11,165 nt of DNA from NCBI GenBank assembly GCA_003645915.1, contig QNDG01000013.1, positions 1 through 11,165 of the forward strand, given 5' to 3'. Shown in pieces: positions 1-6,339 of the stretch. The notes under the pieces were generated by a model. That model was not told where the DNA came from. It made no database searches and was given only the letters and a program-made list of their open reading frames with translations. The first letter of the stretch is position 1. Every line of letters starts with the position of its first letter. The DNA comes from Candidatus Zhuqueibacterota bacterium (lineage in GTDB: Bacteria > Zhuqueibacterota > QNDG01). The position numbers and the translations under genes are program-made.

Positions 1-793
1 CCGGTCGGTTCTCTCCGAACTTCATCTGCCCTGCAAATTTAAGCATTTCAATCTCAGCAGGATCAAATCCCATTACACTGCTTGCAACATTATCTAATGC
101 AACACCGTCTGTACTTGCAAAAATCAATCCTACATCTCTTGCATCGCCTGTGGAAGGTCCGTTACCCTGCATACCAAGGATACCGTCCATAATGTGGAGA
201 TCTGCATTTATTACATTGTAAAGAACAGCAAGCATCCTGCTGAAAGATGTGGGATGAGGGAATAATTTATGAAAATCGGTTTTCTGAAATCCGGGAAGAG
301 TACCGAACAGGTTTTTTACTGCTCCTGTATAAAGAGTTAAACCGTGGGTTTTAAACTTAGGAAGATTTATTACAACATCAGCATCAATAACAGGTTTTGC
401 TATATGAAAAACTATATCTTCAAACTCTCTCCTGTACGTACCTGCTGTTTCAAAATTTACAAGTTTTGCTCCTATGCGCTCTGCAACCTCTTTGTATCCT
501 GTGTTTACCCAGTACCTTTTAATACCCTTGACAGCTCCTGCAGGACTGTCTCCTATCCACACATCTGCTCCTGCTTTTTGTGCTTCCAAAGCTACTGCTT
601 CAATAAATTTTGGATGAGTGGTAATACCCCTTTCAGGCTCCTTTGCAGAAAGCATATTGGGTTTTAGCAGGACTTTCTGGCCTTTTTTTACAAATTTTTC
701 AATTCCGCCGATTAATTCAATAGCCTTGTTTACTTGCTTAACAAGAACTTCATTCTGATAGGAAGAACATTCAACAACTGCAACATCTGTCAT
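1..793 (-). CDS. DUF362 family protein, 3' part missing (runs off the window)
   Basis: The frame is open from an ATG at 793 to the window edge, giving 264 codons without a stop, so the C-terminus is missing. It matches the DUF362 family by several segments I recognise: VLLKPNM (residues 41-47), GDSPAGAVKG (81-90), INLPKFKTH (142-150), TGAVKNLFG (156-164) and MDGILGMQGNGP (202-213). The biochemical role of DUF362 proteins is poorly defined. Some members carry a C-terminal 4Fe-4S ferredoxin domain, but that part lies outside the window and cannot be judged. No signal peptide is visible, so it is probably cytoplasmic. The start codon lies two bases after the dprA stop, with a weak GGTGT ribosome site inside the end of dprA, so it is probably translated with dprA from one mRNA. 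Family assignment is firm; function is unknown. Confidence 0.88.
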   Translation of the reverse strand, partial: MTDVAVVECSSYQNEVLVKQVNKAIELIGGIEKFVKKGQKVLLKPNMLSAKEPERGITTHPKFIEAVALEAQKAGADVWIGDSPAGAVKGIKRYWVNTGYKEVAERIGAKLVNFETAGTYRREFEDIVFHIAKPVIDADVVINLPKFKTHGLTLYTGAVKNLFGTLPGFQKTDFHKLFPHPTSFSRMLAVLYNVINADLHIMDGILGMQGNGPSTGDARDVGLIFASTDGVALDNVASSVMGFDPAEIEMLKFAGQMKFGENRP

Positions 794-795
794 AT

Positions 796-1884
796 TCACA
801 CCTTTATAAACATCATTCCGGATAACTGTTTAACATATCCTTTTAATTCCATTGACAATAAAACCGAAAGAGCATTTGATATATTTGTCCCTGTTGTTTC
901 TGTTATGGAATCAATATGCATTGGCTCATAATTCATCACATCCCATAAAGCTTTCTCTTTTTCAGAAAGCGGACTTCTGATTTCTTCCTCTGTAAGGGAC
1001 TGTTTATTCTGTATCCACCCGGGTATTTCCATAAAAACCTGGGACACGTCTTCAACTAGCACAGCTCCCTGTCTTATCAGATAGTGGGTTCCCTTTGTTC
1101 TTTTATTGTAAATTGATCCGGGTACTGCAAACACTTCCCGTCCCTGATCAATACTTGTTTGCGCTGTAATCAATGCTCCGCTTTTCATGCCTGCTTCAAT
1201 TACAATTGTTCCGTACGAAAGACCGCTTATTATTCTGTTTCTTCTCGGAAAATTATGAGCAAGAGGTTCAGTGCCAAAAGGAAGTTCCGATACCATTACC
1301 CCATGTTCTTCAATCCTGGATTTTAAGTTTTTATTTTCAGGCGGATAAACAATATCAAGACCGCAGCCAACAACAGCTATTGTGCTGCCTCCTGCTTCAA
1401 TTGCACTTTTATGAGCCGCAGAATCAACACCTCTTGCCATCCCGCTTACAACTGTAACACCATTTTCCGCCAGACCTCCGGCAAAATACCCTGCAGTTTT
1501 TAATCCGTAATCAGAAGCAAGCCTTGTGCCCACAATTGCAATTGTTTTATTATTTAATATAGAAAAATTTCCTTTAATAAACAACAGAGGCGGAGCATCA
1601 TAAATTTCTTTTAGTAAATTCGGATACTCTTTATCATAATACGAAATGATCCTTACACCCAGTTTTTCAGCTTGTTCAAGCTGTTTTTGCGCAAATTTAT
1701 CAAGCTCAATAATACTTTTTTTTATATAAATTAAATGCTTTTTTGAAATCAGTTCATCGGTCTTAGTTTCATTACTGTCAAGCAGCTCGTTTAAGGATTT
1801 AAACTGTTGCATAATCTTAAGTATTGATACATAACCAAGCCCCTGAATCTGATACAGAGCTAATATTTCCCGTACATTATCCAT
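796..1884 (-). CDS. dprA: DNA-processing protein DprA (Smf)
   Basis: DprA binds single-stranded DNA and loads RecA on it during natural transformation; it is also common in bacteria not known to be competent. The 362-residue product has the full layout: an N-terminal helix-hairpin-helix/SAM-like region (about 5-45), a Rossmann-type core (about 75-290) and a C-terminal winged-helix segment (about 305-362). Core signatures are IVGTR (117-121), SGMARGVDSAAH (147-158), GCGLDIVYPPEN (173-184), FPRRNRIISGLS (212-223), SGALITA (235-241) and GREVFAVPG (248-256). I chose the ATG at 1884 because a GAGGGGG ribosome site lies just upstream; an in-frame TTG at 1896 would put that site inside the coding region. 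The start overlaps the obg stop by 8 bases, which suggests translational coupling. No domain is missing and no frameshift is seen. Confidence 0.96.
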   Translation of the reverse strand: MDNVREILALYQIQGLGYVSILKIMQQFKSLNELLDSNETKTDELISKKHLIYIKKSIIELDKFAQKQLEQAEKLGVRIISYYDKEYPNLLKEIYDAPPLLFIKGNFSILNNKTIAIVGTRLASDYGLKTAGYFAGGLAENGVTVVSGMARGVDSAAHKSAIEAGGSTIAVVGCGLDIVYPPENKNLKSRIEEHGVMVSELPFGTEPLAHNFPRRNRIISGLSYGTIVIEAGMKSGALITAQTSIDQGREVFAVPGSIYNKRTKGTHYLIRQGAVLVEDVSQVFMEIPGWIQNKQSLTEEEIRSPLSEKEKALWDVMNYEPMHIDSITETTGTNISNALSVLLSMELKGYVKQLSGMMFIKV

Positions 1885-2863
1885 TTTCCCCCTCAAAAAG
1901 TTTTACACCTATTTCTCTAATTAATTCTTTGATTCCTCTTCCTGTTACAGAGGAAATTATCAAAGGCTCCAGCCCGTCTATCCTGTCAGGCAAAACTGAA
2001 GGACCTTCAATTAAATCTCCCTTTGTTATAACGCAAATTTTAGGTTTTTCATCAAGTCCGTGCCCGAATTCCTTTAATTCTTTCATTAATACATTGTATT
2101 CACTTAATATATCTGCGCTCTGTGAGCTAAGCATTATTACAAGAATTTTAGTTCTCTCAATATGCCTTAAAAACCTGTCCCCAAGCCCTTTACCAAGATG
2201 AGCGCCTTTTATCAACCCCGGTATATCTGCAATGACAAATGATTTATAATCGTAATATTTAACAATTCCGAGATTCGGCACAATTGTTGTAAATGGATAA
2301 TCTGAAATTTTTGGCCTGGCTGCCGAGACCTTTGAAAGAAGAGTGGATTTCCCTGCATTGGGAAGACCTACAAGGCCCACGTCTGCCAGCAGTTTCAATT
2401 CCAGTTTTAATGTTTTTTCTTCTCCTGCTGTTCCCTGTCTGGCATAATCCGGTGTTCTTTTAGAAGGCGTCGCAAAATGGGAGTTACCCCATCCGCCTCT
2501 GCCTCCCTTTGCAGCGATAAAAATTTCTTCGTTTTCTTTTAAATCTCCTATTATTCTTCCTGTTTCATAATCAATTACAAGGGTGCCCTTTGGTACATTG
2601 ATAATAATATCCTTACCATTCCTCCCATGCATTTTCTTACCTCTACCCTGTTTGCCGCTTTCCGCCTTGTACATTTTTTTATGTTTTAAATCAAACAAAG
2701 TAGAGATGTTATTATCAACTTTCAATATAACGCTTCCACCATTGCCGCCATCTCCGCCGTCTGGCCCGCCCTTTGCCACATACTTCTCTCTGCGGAAACT
2801 GACACAACCGTCACCCCCTCTTCCACCCTTAACCTTGATTACAATTTCGTCTATAAAATCCAT
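1877..2863 (-). CDS. obg: GTPase Obg (CgtA), short form without C-terminal domain
   Basis: Obg is an essential GTPase that binds the large ribosomal subunit and links ribosome assembly to stress and growth state. The 328-residue protein has the glycine-rich OBG fold at residues 1-158, with the family start around FRREKYVAKGGPDGGDGG. The G domain follows: G1 GLPNAGKST (166-174), G2 threonines 192-193, G3 DIPG (213-216), G4 TKGD (280-283) and G5 SSVTG (304-308). G4 has Thr where NKxD has Asn. The protein stops soon after the G domain, so the variable C-terminal extension of longer Obg proteins, such as the E. coli and B. subtilis ones, is absent. The ATG at 2863 matches the family N-terminus (MxFIDE); an in-frame GTG at 2875 would add four residues that include the ribosome site. 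The gene begins only 18 bases after the terminator of the tonB operon and overlaps dprA. Confidence 0.97.
   Translation of the reverse strand: MDFIDEIVIKVKGGRGGDGCVSFRREKYVAKGGPDGGDGGNGGSVILKVDNNISTLFDLKHKKMYKAESGKQGRGKKMHGRNGKDIIINVPKGTLVIDYETGRIIGDLKENEEIFIAAKGGRGGWGNSHFATPSKRTPDYARQGTAGEEKTLKLELKLLADVGLVGLPNAGKSTLLSKVSAARPKISDYPFTTIVPNLGIVKYYDYKSFVIADIPGLIKGAHLGKGLGDRFLRHIERTKILVIMLSSQSADILSEYNVLMKELKEFGHGLDEKPKICVITKGDLIEGPSVLPDRIDGLEPLIISSVTGRGIKELIREIGVKLFEGENG
1888..1894 (-). promoter_or_regulatory. Ribosome binding site deciding the dprA start
   Basis: The minus strand reads GAGGGGG followed by AAA and the ATG at 1884. The GAGG core is six bases from the ATG. The site lies inside the last codons of obg, so dprA translation initiates where obg terminates. 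This favours the ATG at 1884 over the upstream TTG. Confidence 0.75.
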
Positions 2864-2881
2864 ATGCTCCCACACAATATA

Positions 2882-2912
2882 AAAAAGGCAGTGAAATACT
2901 CACCGCCTTTTT
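2882..2912 (-). terminator. Hairpin terminator of the exbB-exbD-exbD-tonB operon
   Basis: On the minus strand AAAAAGGCGGTGA (2912-2900) can pair with TCACTGCCTTTTT (2894-2882) around a 5-base loop. This is 13 pairs with a single G-U wobble, and the 3' arm ends in a T run, as expected of a rho-independent terminator. Read on the plus strand, the wobble becomes an A-C mismatch, so the minus orientation is the stronger one. It sits 20 bases after the tonB stop and 18 bases before the obg ATG. Confidence 0.8.
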
Positions 2913-2932
2913 GAATATACTTTACACACTAA

Positions 2933-3586
2933 CTATTTTAACTTGAAGATAACTGGTACCGAGACCCAAACTTTAACAGGCATATCCCTCTGCATTGCAG
3001 GTTTCCACTTTACAGCCATAATGGCATTGATTGCAGCTTCATCACATCCGTTTGGACCTAATGACTGTGCTACTTTTGTTCTTTTTACAACACCATTTTC
3101 ATCAACAAGTGCCTGAATTACAACACGTCCTTCAATGCCCGCCTTTTTGGCAATTTCCGGATATACAAGCTTTCTCTGAATAGCTGCGTATCCTCCGATT
3201 GGTGAAGGAGGCTCATCATACGGCACAAATAAAGGAACATCATCATCATCTGACTCCGGTGGTGGCGGTGGCGGTGGCGCCTCGTCATCAATATCCCATT
3301 CAGTATCATCTATAGTTGCATCATCAGGTAAATCTTCATCTTCTGATGCAATAGGTACTGTAGGTCTTGTAGGTGCCGGAGCAGTTTTCTCCTGCTGAGT
3401 TTGGGGTATCTCTTCAACCTGTATTGTATCAAATTTTACTTCTCTCTTGACACTTTTAACTTTCAGTTTTTTATATCCCTGAAGTAAAAGAATGTGTATT
3501 GCAAGAGAGAGTACCAGTCCAAGCTGGATAACTCGCTTATACTGAGCCCTTAAATCACATTTCGGACTTTTTTTAATTATACTCAT
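2933..3586 (-). CDS. tonB: Energy transducer TonB
   Basis: TonB carries proton-motive-force energy from the inner-membrane ExbB/ExbD motor to outer-membrane receptors. The 217-residue protein has a cytoplasmic basic N-terminus, one membrane helix (about 19-37), a periplasmic linker (about 45-130) and a C-terminal TonB domain (about 130-217). Within the helix, Ser27 and His31 repeat the S-x-x-x-H spacing of E. coli TonB Ser16/His20. The C-terminal domain shows KLVYPEIAKKAGIEGRVV (139-156), including the YP pair, and ends with VKWKPAM...VWVSVPVIFKL. The linker is unusual: instead of alternating Pro-Glu and Pro-Lys it is strongly acidic (DEDLPDD, DDTEWDIDDE, DDDD) around seven consecutive prolines (104-110). 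The ATG follows a GGGGGGTGAAAAAGC leader. It lies 17 bases after the second exbD and is the last gene before the terminator. Confidence 0.93.
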   Translation of the reverse strand: MSIIKKSPKCDLRAQYKRVIQLGLVLSLAIHILLLQGYKKLKVKSVKREVKFDTIQVEEIPQTQQEKTAPAPTRPTVPIASEDEDLPDDATIDDTEWDIDDEAPPPPPPPESDDDDVPLFVPYDEPPSPIGGYAAIQRKLVYPEIAKKAGIEGRVVIQALVDENGVVKRTKVAQSLGPNGCDEAAINAIMAVKWKPAMQRDMPVKVWVSVPVIFKLK

Positions 3587-3603
3587 GCTTTTTCACCCCC
3601 CCC

Positions 3604-4011
3604 TTATTCACCGTATTTGGAACAGTAATTAACACGAAGCGCATCAGCTTCTCTTAACTGCTGCTGTATATCGGTGACTATGCCCATTTTTACGTTTTTG
3701 TCTAACTTTAATGATACGATGAGCTTGGGGTTCGCTTTACGTTTCTGATACATTAATAATGCTATATCTTTTACACGTACAAGCTTATCGTCAATAGAAA
3801 TCTCACCCTGTACATTTGCATAAATATTTGTAACATTCTTCTTTGCCTCGAGCTTTTCTATTCTTTTGGCCCTTGGCAACTCAACCGGTAATCCGGAAAA
3901 CTGACGGAATACAGTTGTTACCATAAAAAAGAGCAAGAGCATGAAAACAATATCAGGCATAGAAGCAGTGGGGATCTCAGTACTGACTTTGGTTTTCTTT
4001 TTAAATTCCAT
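3604..4011 (-). CDS. exbD: ExbD/TolR biopolymer transport protein (second paralogue)
   Basis: ExbD and TolR proteins form the proton-conducting core of the TonB or Tol motor with ExbB/TolQ. This 135-residue protein has a short cytoplasmic N-terminus (MEFKKKTKVSTEIPTASM), one membrane helix (about 20-38) and a periplasmic domain. Asp20, at the cytoplasmic end of the helix in SMPDIVFMLLLFF, matches the conserved proton-carrying Asp (Asp25 of E. coli ExbD). I chose the ATG at 4011 because AGGA and GGGAG lie just upstream and the protein then starts like the upstream paralogue; a longer in-frame form would overlap the previous gene and add a non-family leader. It lies 19 bases after the first exbD. 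Which paralogue partners with which receptor system cannot be said. Confidence 0.92.
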   Translation of the reverse strand: MEFKKKTKVSTEIPTASMPDIVFMLLLFFMVTTVFRQFSGLPVELPRAKRIEKLEAKKNVTNIYANVQGEISIDDKLVRVKDIALLMYQKRKANPKLIVSLKLDKNVKMGIVTDIQQQLREADALRVNYCSKYGE

Positions 4012-4030
4012 GAATCCTATCTCCCACACA

Positions 4031-4432
4031 TTATTGTTCAGGCTCTGCGATTGAAATCTTTGTCGCTTCTGCCATTTTAACCTGGTCAAGGACCTTAATA
4101 TAAACCTGATAAGGTGTCTGTCTGTCTGTTTTTATAGAGACAATCAGTTTGTCATTTTCAGCAAGTCTGCGTTTAATAATATCCCTTATTGCAGAAACAG
4201 GTGTCTCTTTTTCATCAATTGCAACTTCTCCTGCTGCATTGATAAGAATACTTGCAATATTCTTTTTGGGAATCGGTTTTGATTCGCCCTTTGGAGGCAG
4301 ACCAAGCTGAAGACCCTTATCAAGATCCAGGCTGGTTGTTACCAGAAAGAAGCAAAGAAGAAGAAAAGCTATGTCTGCCATAGAACTTGTAGGTATGGCA
4401 ACTTCGCGCTCTTTTTTCTTTTCGAGCAGCAT
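4031..4432 (-). CDS. exbD: ExbD/TolR biopolymer transport protein (first paralogue)
   Basis: This 133-residue ExbD-type motor protein has N-terminal MLLEKKKEREVAIPTSSM, one membrane helix (about 18-37) and a periplasmic domain containing a conserved-looking ILINAAGEVAID segment. Asp20 in SSMADIAFLLLCFF is the expected proton-carrying residue. The ATG at 4432 has a strong GGAGG site seven bases upstream. The gene sits 23 bases after exbB. It resembles the next gene in the membrane helix and its flanks but diverges strongly in the periplasmic domain, so the pair is an old duplication and not a recent copy. The exbB-exbD-exbD-tonB order is, from general knowledge, common in FCB-group and some proteobacterial genomes. 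Confidence 0.94.
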   Translation of the reverse strand: MLLEKKKEREVAIPTSSMADIAFLLLCFFLVTTSLDLDKGLQLGLPPKGESKPIPKKNIASILINAAGEVAIDEKETPVSAIRDIIKRRLAENDKLIVSIKTDRQTPYQVYIKVLDQVKMAEATKISIAEPEQ

Positions 4433-4455
4433 GTTATTACCTCCTCCCTCTCTGC

Positions 4456-5067
4456 TTATTTATTCTCCACTTCAGCAAGATGATCAACCAGTTCTACTGA
4501 AGACTCTTCCATGTCAATAACAAGTGCATCAATTCTGGAAATAAAGTAGTTATGGAAAAGCTGAAGAATGATTGCAGTAACCAGACCAAAAAGAGTAGTT
4601 AAAAGAGCAACTGAAATACCGTCTGCCACGATTGAAGGAGAAATATCATTTGCATTCTTAATATCATCAAATGCGCCGATCATACCAGCAACAGTTCCTG
4701 TAAATCCAAGCATAGGAGCAATTGTGATAAATGTAGAAAGCCAGATCATACCTTTCTCAAGAAAAGCCATTTCAATTGTTCCTGCATTTGCAATAGCTTT
4801 TTCAACATGCTCAATACCTCTTCCCGCTCTGCTTAAACCAGCATGAAAAACAGAAGCAACCGGTCCTTTTGTATTCTGGCAAATATCAAGGGCCTTTTTA
4901 GTATCGCCCTTACCCAAAGCTGCCATAATATCATTTAAGAATTGTCTTGTGTTAACACCTGCGCGGGTCAGAGAAATAAAACGTTCAATGCTGATTGCAA
5001 CACCAACTACCAAACAGAAAAGTATGGGCCACATAAACAGCCCGCCTCTAACAAAAAGCTCTACCAT
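4456..5067 (-). CDS. exbB: ExbB/TolQ/MotA family proton channel protein
   Basis: ExbB/TolQ forms the inner-membrane pentamer that surrounds ExbD and uses proton flow to energise TonB. The 203-residue protein has three hydrophobic stretches (about 8-30, 108-134 and 150-172) and a cytoplasmic loop between the first two, as in the family. APMLGFTGTVAGMIGAF (117-133) contains the conserved GTV threonine (Thr125). Thr157 and Thr158 in the third helix are candidates for the second channel-lining Thr. A strong AGGAGGG ribosome site precedes the ATG at 5067, and a near-consensus promoter lies about 75 bases upstream of the start, so this is the first gene of the motor operon. TolQ and MotA are relatives; the neighbouring tonB favours the ExbB role. 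Confidence 0.94.
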   Translation of the reverse strand: MVELFVRGGLFMWPILFCLVVGVAISIERFISLTRAGVNTRQFLNDIMAALGKGDTKKALDICQNTKGPVASVFHAGLSRAGRGIEHVEKAIANAGTIEMAFLEKGMIWLSTFITIAPMLGFTGTVAGMIGAFDDIKNANDISPSIVADGISVALLTTLFGLVTAIILQLFHNYFISRIDALVIDMEESSVELVDHLAEVENK

Positions 5068-5142
5068 TTCCTATTACCCTCCTAAATTGTAGAATGGATT
5101 AATTATGCTTTAAACATATTAAAACACTTGTTTAGTCTAACC

Positions 5143-5171
5143 ATTATAACCAATCTTAGACAAAAAGTCAA
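5143..5171 (-). promoter_or_regulatory. Sigma70-type promoter of the exbB operon
   Basis: On the minus strand the -35 box is TTGACT (5171-5166, five of six consensus bases) and the -10 box is TATAAT (5148-5143, perfect), separated by exactly 17 bases. Transcription would begin near 5136, giving a leader of about 70 bases before the exbB ATG. The -35 box overlaps a small AT-rich inverted repeat (AAAAAGT at 5162-5168 and ACTTTTT at 5173-5179 on the plus strand). This repeat might be an operator or a weak terminator for the preceding dehydrogenase gene. Confidence 0.85.
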
Positions 5172-5205
5172 CACTTTTTTACTCAAACTTAATAAAATGT
5201 AAATA

Positions 5206-6324
5206 CTATAACCTGTCTGCAACAGCTTGTGCAACTTCTATGGTTGTATTTGTCCCGCCCATGTCATATGTTCTTACTTTTCCTTCTTCAATAACATGTG
5301 CTATAGCCTGCTCAAGCCTGTCTGCCATTTCTTTTTCACCAAGATAAGAAAGCATCATTTTAACGGAAAGAAGCATAGCCGTTGGATTAACTTTATACTG
5401 CCCTGCATACTTTGGAGCAGAACCGTGTGTAGGCTCAAAAACAGCATAATTATCACCTATATTACCACTGCATGCAAAACCAAGACCCCCTACAAGCTGG
5501 GCACTTAAATCCGACAGAATATCTCCGAACATATTGCCTGACACAAGTACTCCGTAATTCTGTGGGTTCTTCACCAGCCACATACACATTGCGTCAATAT
5601 TTGTTTCCCACAAATCGATTCCCGGATAATCTTTTGCAATCTTCCTGGCCTCTCTTACCATAAGACCAGAAGTTTCCCGAATTACATTTGGCTTTTCAAC
5701 AACTGTAACTGTCTTATATCCGTGTTTTTTTGCATATTCAAAGGCGCTTGTAACAATATTCCGACATGCTTTACGAGTGTATATTCTGGTTGATAATGCC
5801 ATATCCTCAAGAGGAGTGTCTTTAAATTTCTTTGCCTTGGGATGCAGCTCCAGAAGAGTATTCATCAATTTGTGCGGTACAGGATGAAATTCTATCCCCG
5901 CATACAGACCTTCTGTGTTTTCTCTGAAAATAACAAGATCTATATCATCACGGTAGTTTAAGGGATTGCCCTTATATGCCTTGCACGGCCTCAGATTTGT
6001 GCGGAGATTAAACTCCTGCCTGAGTCTAACGATAGGGCTGAAATATGTAAGCCCCTTGTTCTGAAGTTCAGGAGACAGCTCTTTTACAGCCTCTTCTTTG
6101 GGTTTTGAAGTGATAGCACCAAAAAGAGCACAATCTGTTTTTTTAAGAAGATCCACAGTCCGCTGAGGAAGGGGATCACCTTCGGATTTCCAGAACTCCC
6201 ATCCTATATCCCCGTTAATATACTCAGCATCAAGCTGCAGCTTATCAAGTACGATCTGCGCAGCTTCCATAACATCATTGCCTACACCATCTCCCGGCAG
6301 TAATGCTATTTTGTACTTTGCCAT
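5206..6324 (-). CDS. Isocitrate/isopropylmalate dehydrogenase family enzyme, NADP-type residues
   Basis: This is a 372-residue beta-decarboxylating dehydrogenase that oxidises a 2-hydroxy acid and removes CO2; it is probably cytoplasmic. Family residues present include LPGDGVG (9-15), LRQEFNLRTNLRP (101-113, Arg102 and Arg112), FRENTEGLYAG (133-143, Arg134 and Tyr141), Lys211 and the metal-binding Asp244, Asp268 and Asp272. The cofactor loop HGSAPKYAGQYKVNP (300-314) has the Lys-Tyr and Val that fix NADP specificity in E. coli Icd (Lys344, Tyr345, Val351). Tyr353 matches Tyr391, but the Arg395 position is Gly357. Ser96 aligns with Icd Ser113, but Asn115 is replaced by Ile. Isocitrate is a likely substrate; isopropylmalate or homoisocitrate cannot be excluded. 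AAAGGAAAG precedes the ATG. It lies 15 bases after a barrel gene and may share its mRNA. Confidence 0.9.
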   Translation of the reverse strand: MAKYKIALLPGDGVGNDVMEAAQIVLDKLQLDAEYINGDIGWEFWKSEGDPLPQRTVDLLKKTDCALFGAITSKPKEEAVKELSPELQNKGLTYFSPIVRLRQEFNLRTNLRPCKAYKGNPLNYRDDIDLVIFRENTEGLYAGIEFHPVPHKLMNTLLELHPKAKKFKDTPLEDMALSTRIYTRKACRNIVTSAFEYAKKHGYKTVTVVEKPNVIRETSGLMVREARKIAKDYPGIDLWETNIDAMCMWLVKNPQNYGVLVSGNMFGDILSDLSAQLVGGLGFACSGNIGDNYAVFEPTHGSAPKYAGQYKVNPTAMLLSVKMMLSYLGEKEMADRLEQAIAHVIEEGKVRTYDMGGTNTTIEVAQAVADRL

Positions 6325-6339
6325 ACACTTTCCTTTCTG

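Noticed and set aside
344..667. A 107-codon plus-strand open frame opposite the DUF362 gene
   Set aside because: It lies wholly antisense to a recognisable family protein, has Cys/Tyr-rich random composition and lacks a ribosome site.
1885..1896. Extended dprA start at the in-frame TTG
   Set aside because: The GAGGGGG ribosome site would then lie inside the coding region; the ATG at 1884 fits better.
2583..2882. Plus-strand open frame rich in Pro and Leu opposite obg
   Set aside because: Its Pro/Leu composition is simply the complement of the Gly-rich OBG domain codons.
5162..5179. AAAAAGT-CAAC-ACTTTTT as terminator of the dehydrogenase gene
   Set aside because: The stem has seven pairs with a single G-C pair and overlaps the exbB -35 box; it is too weak to call a terminator.
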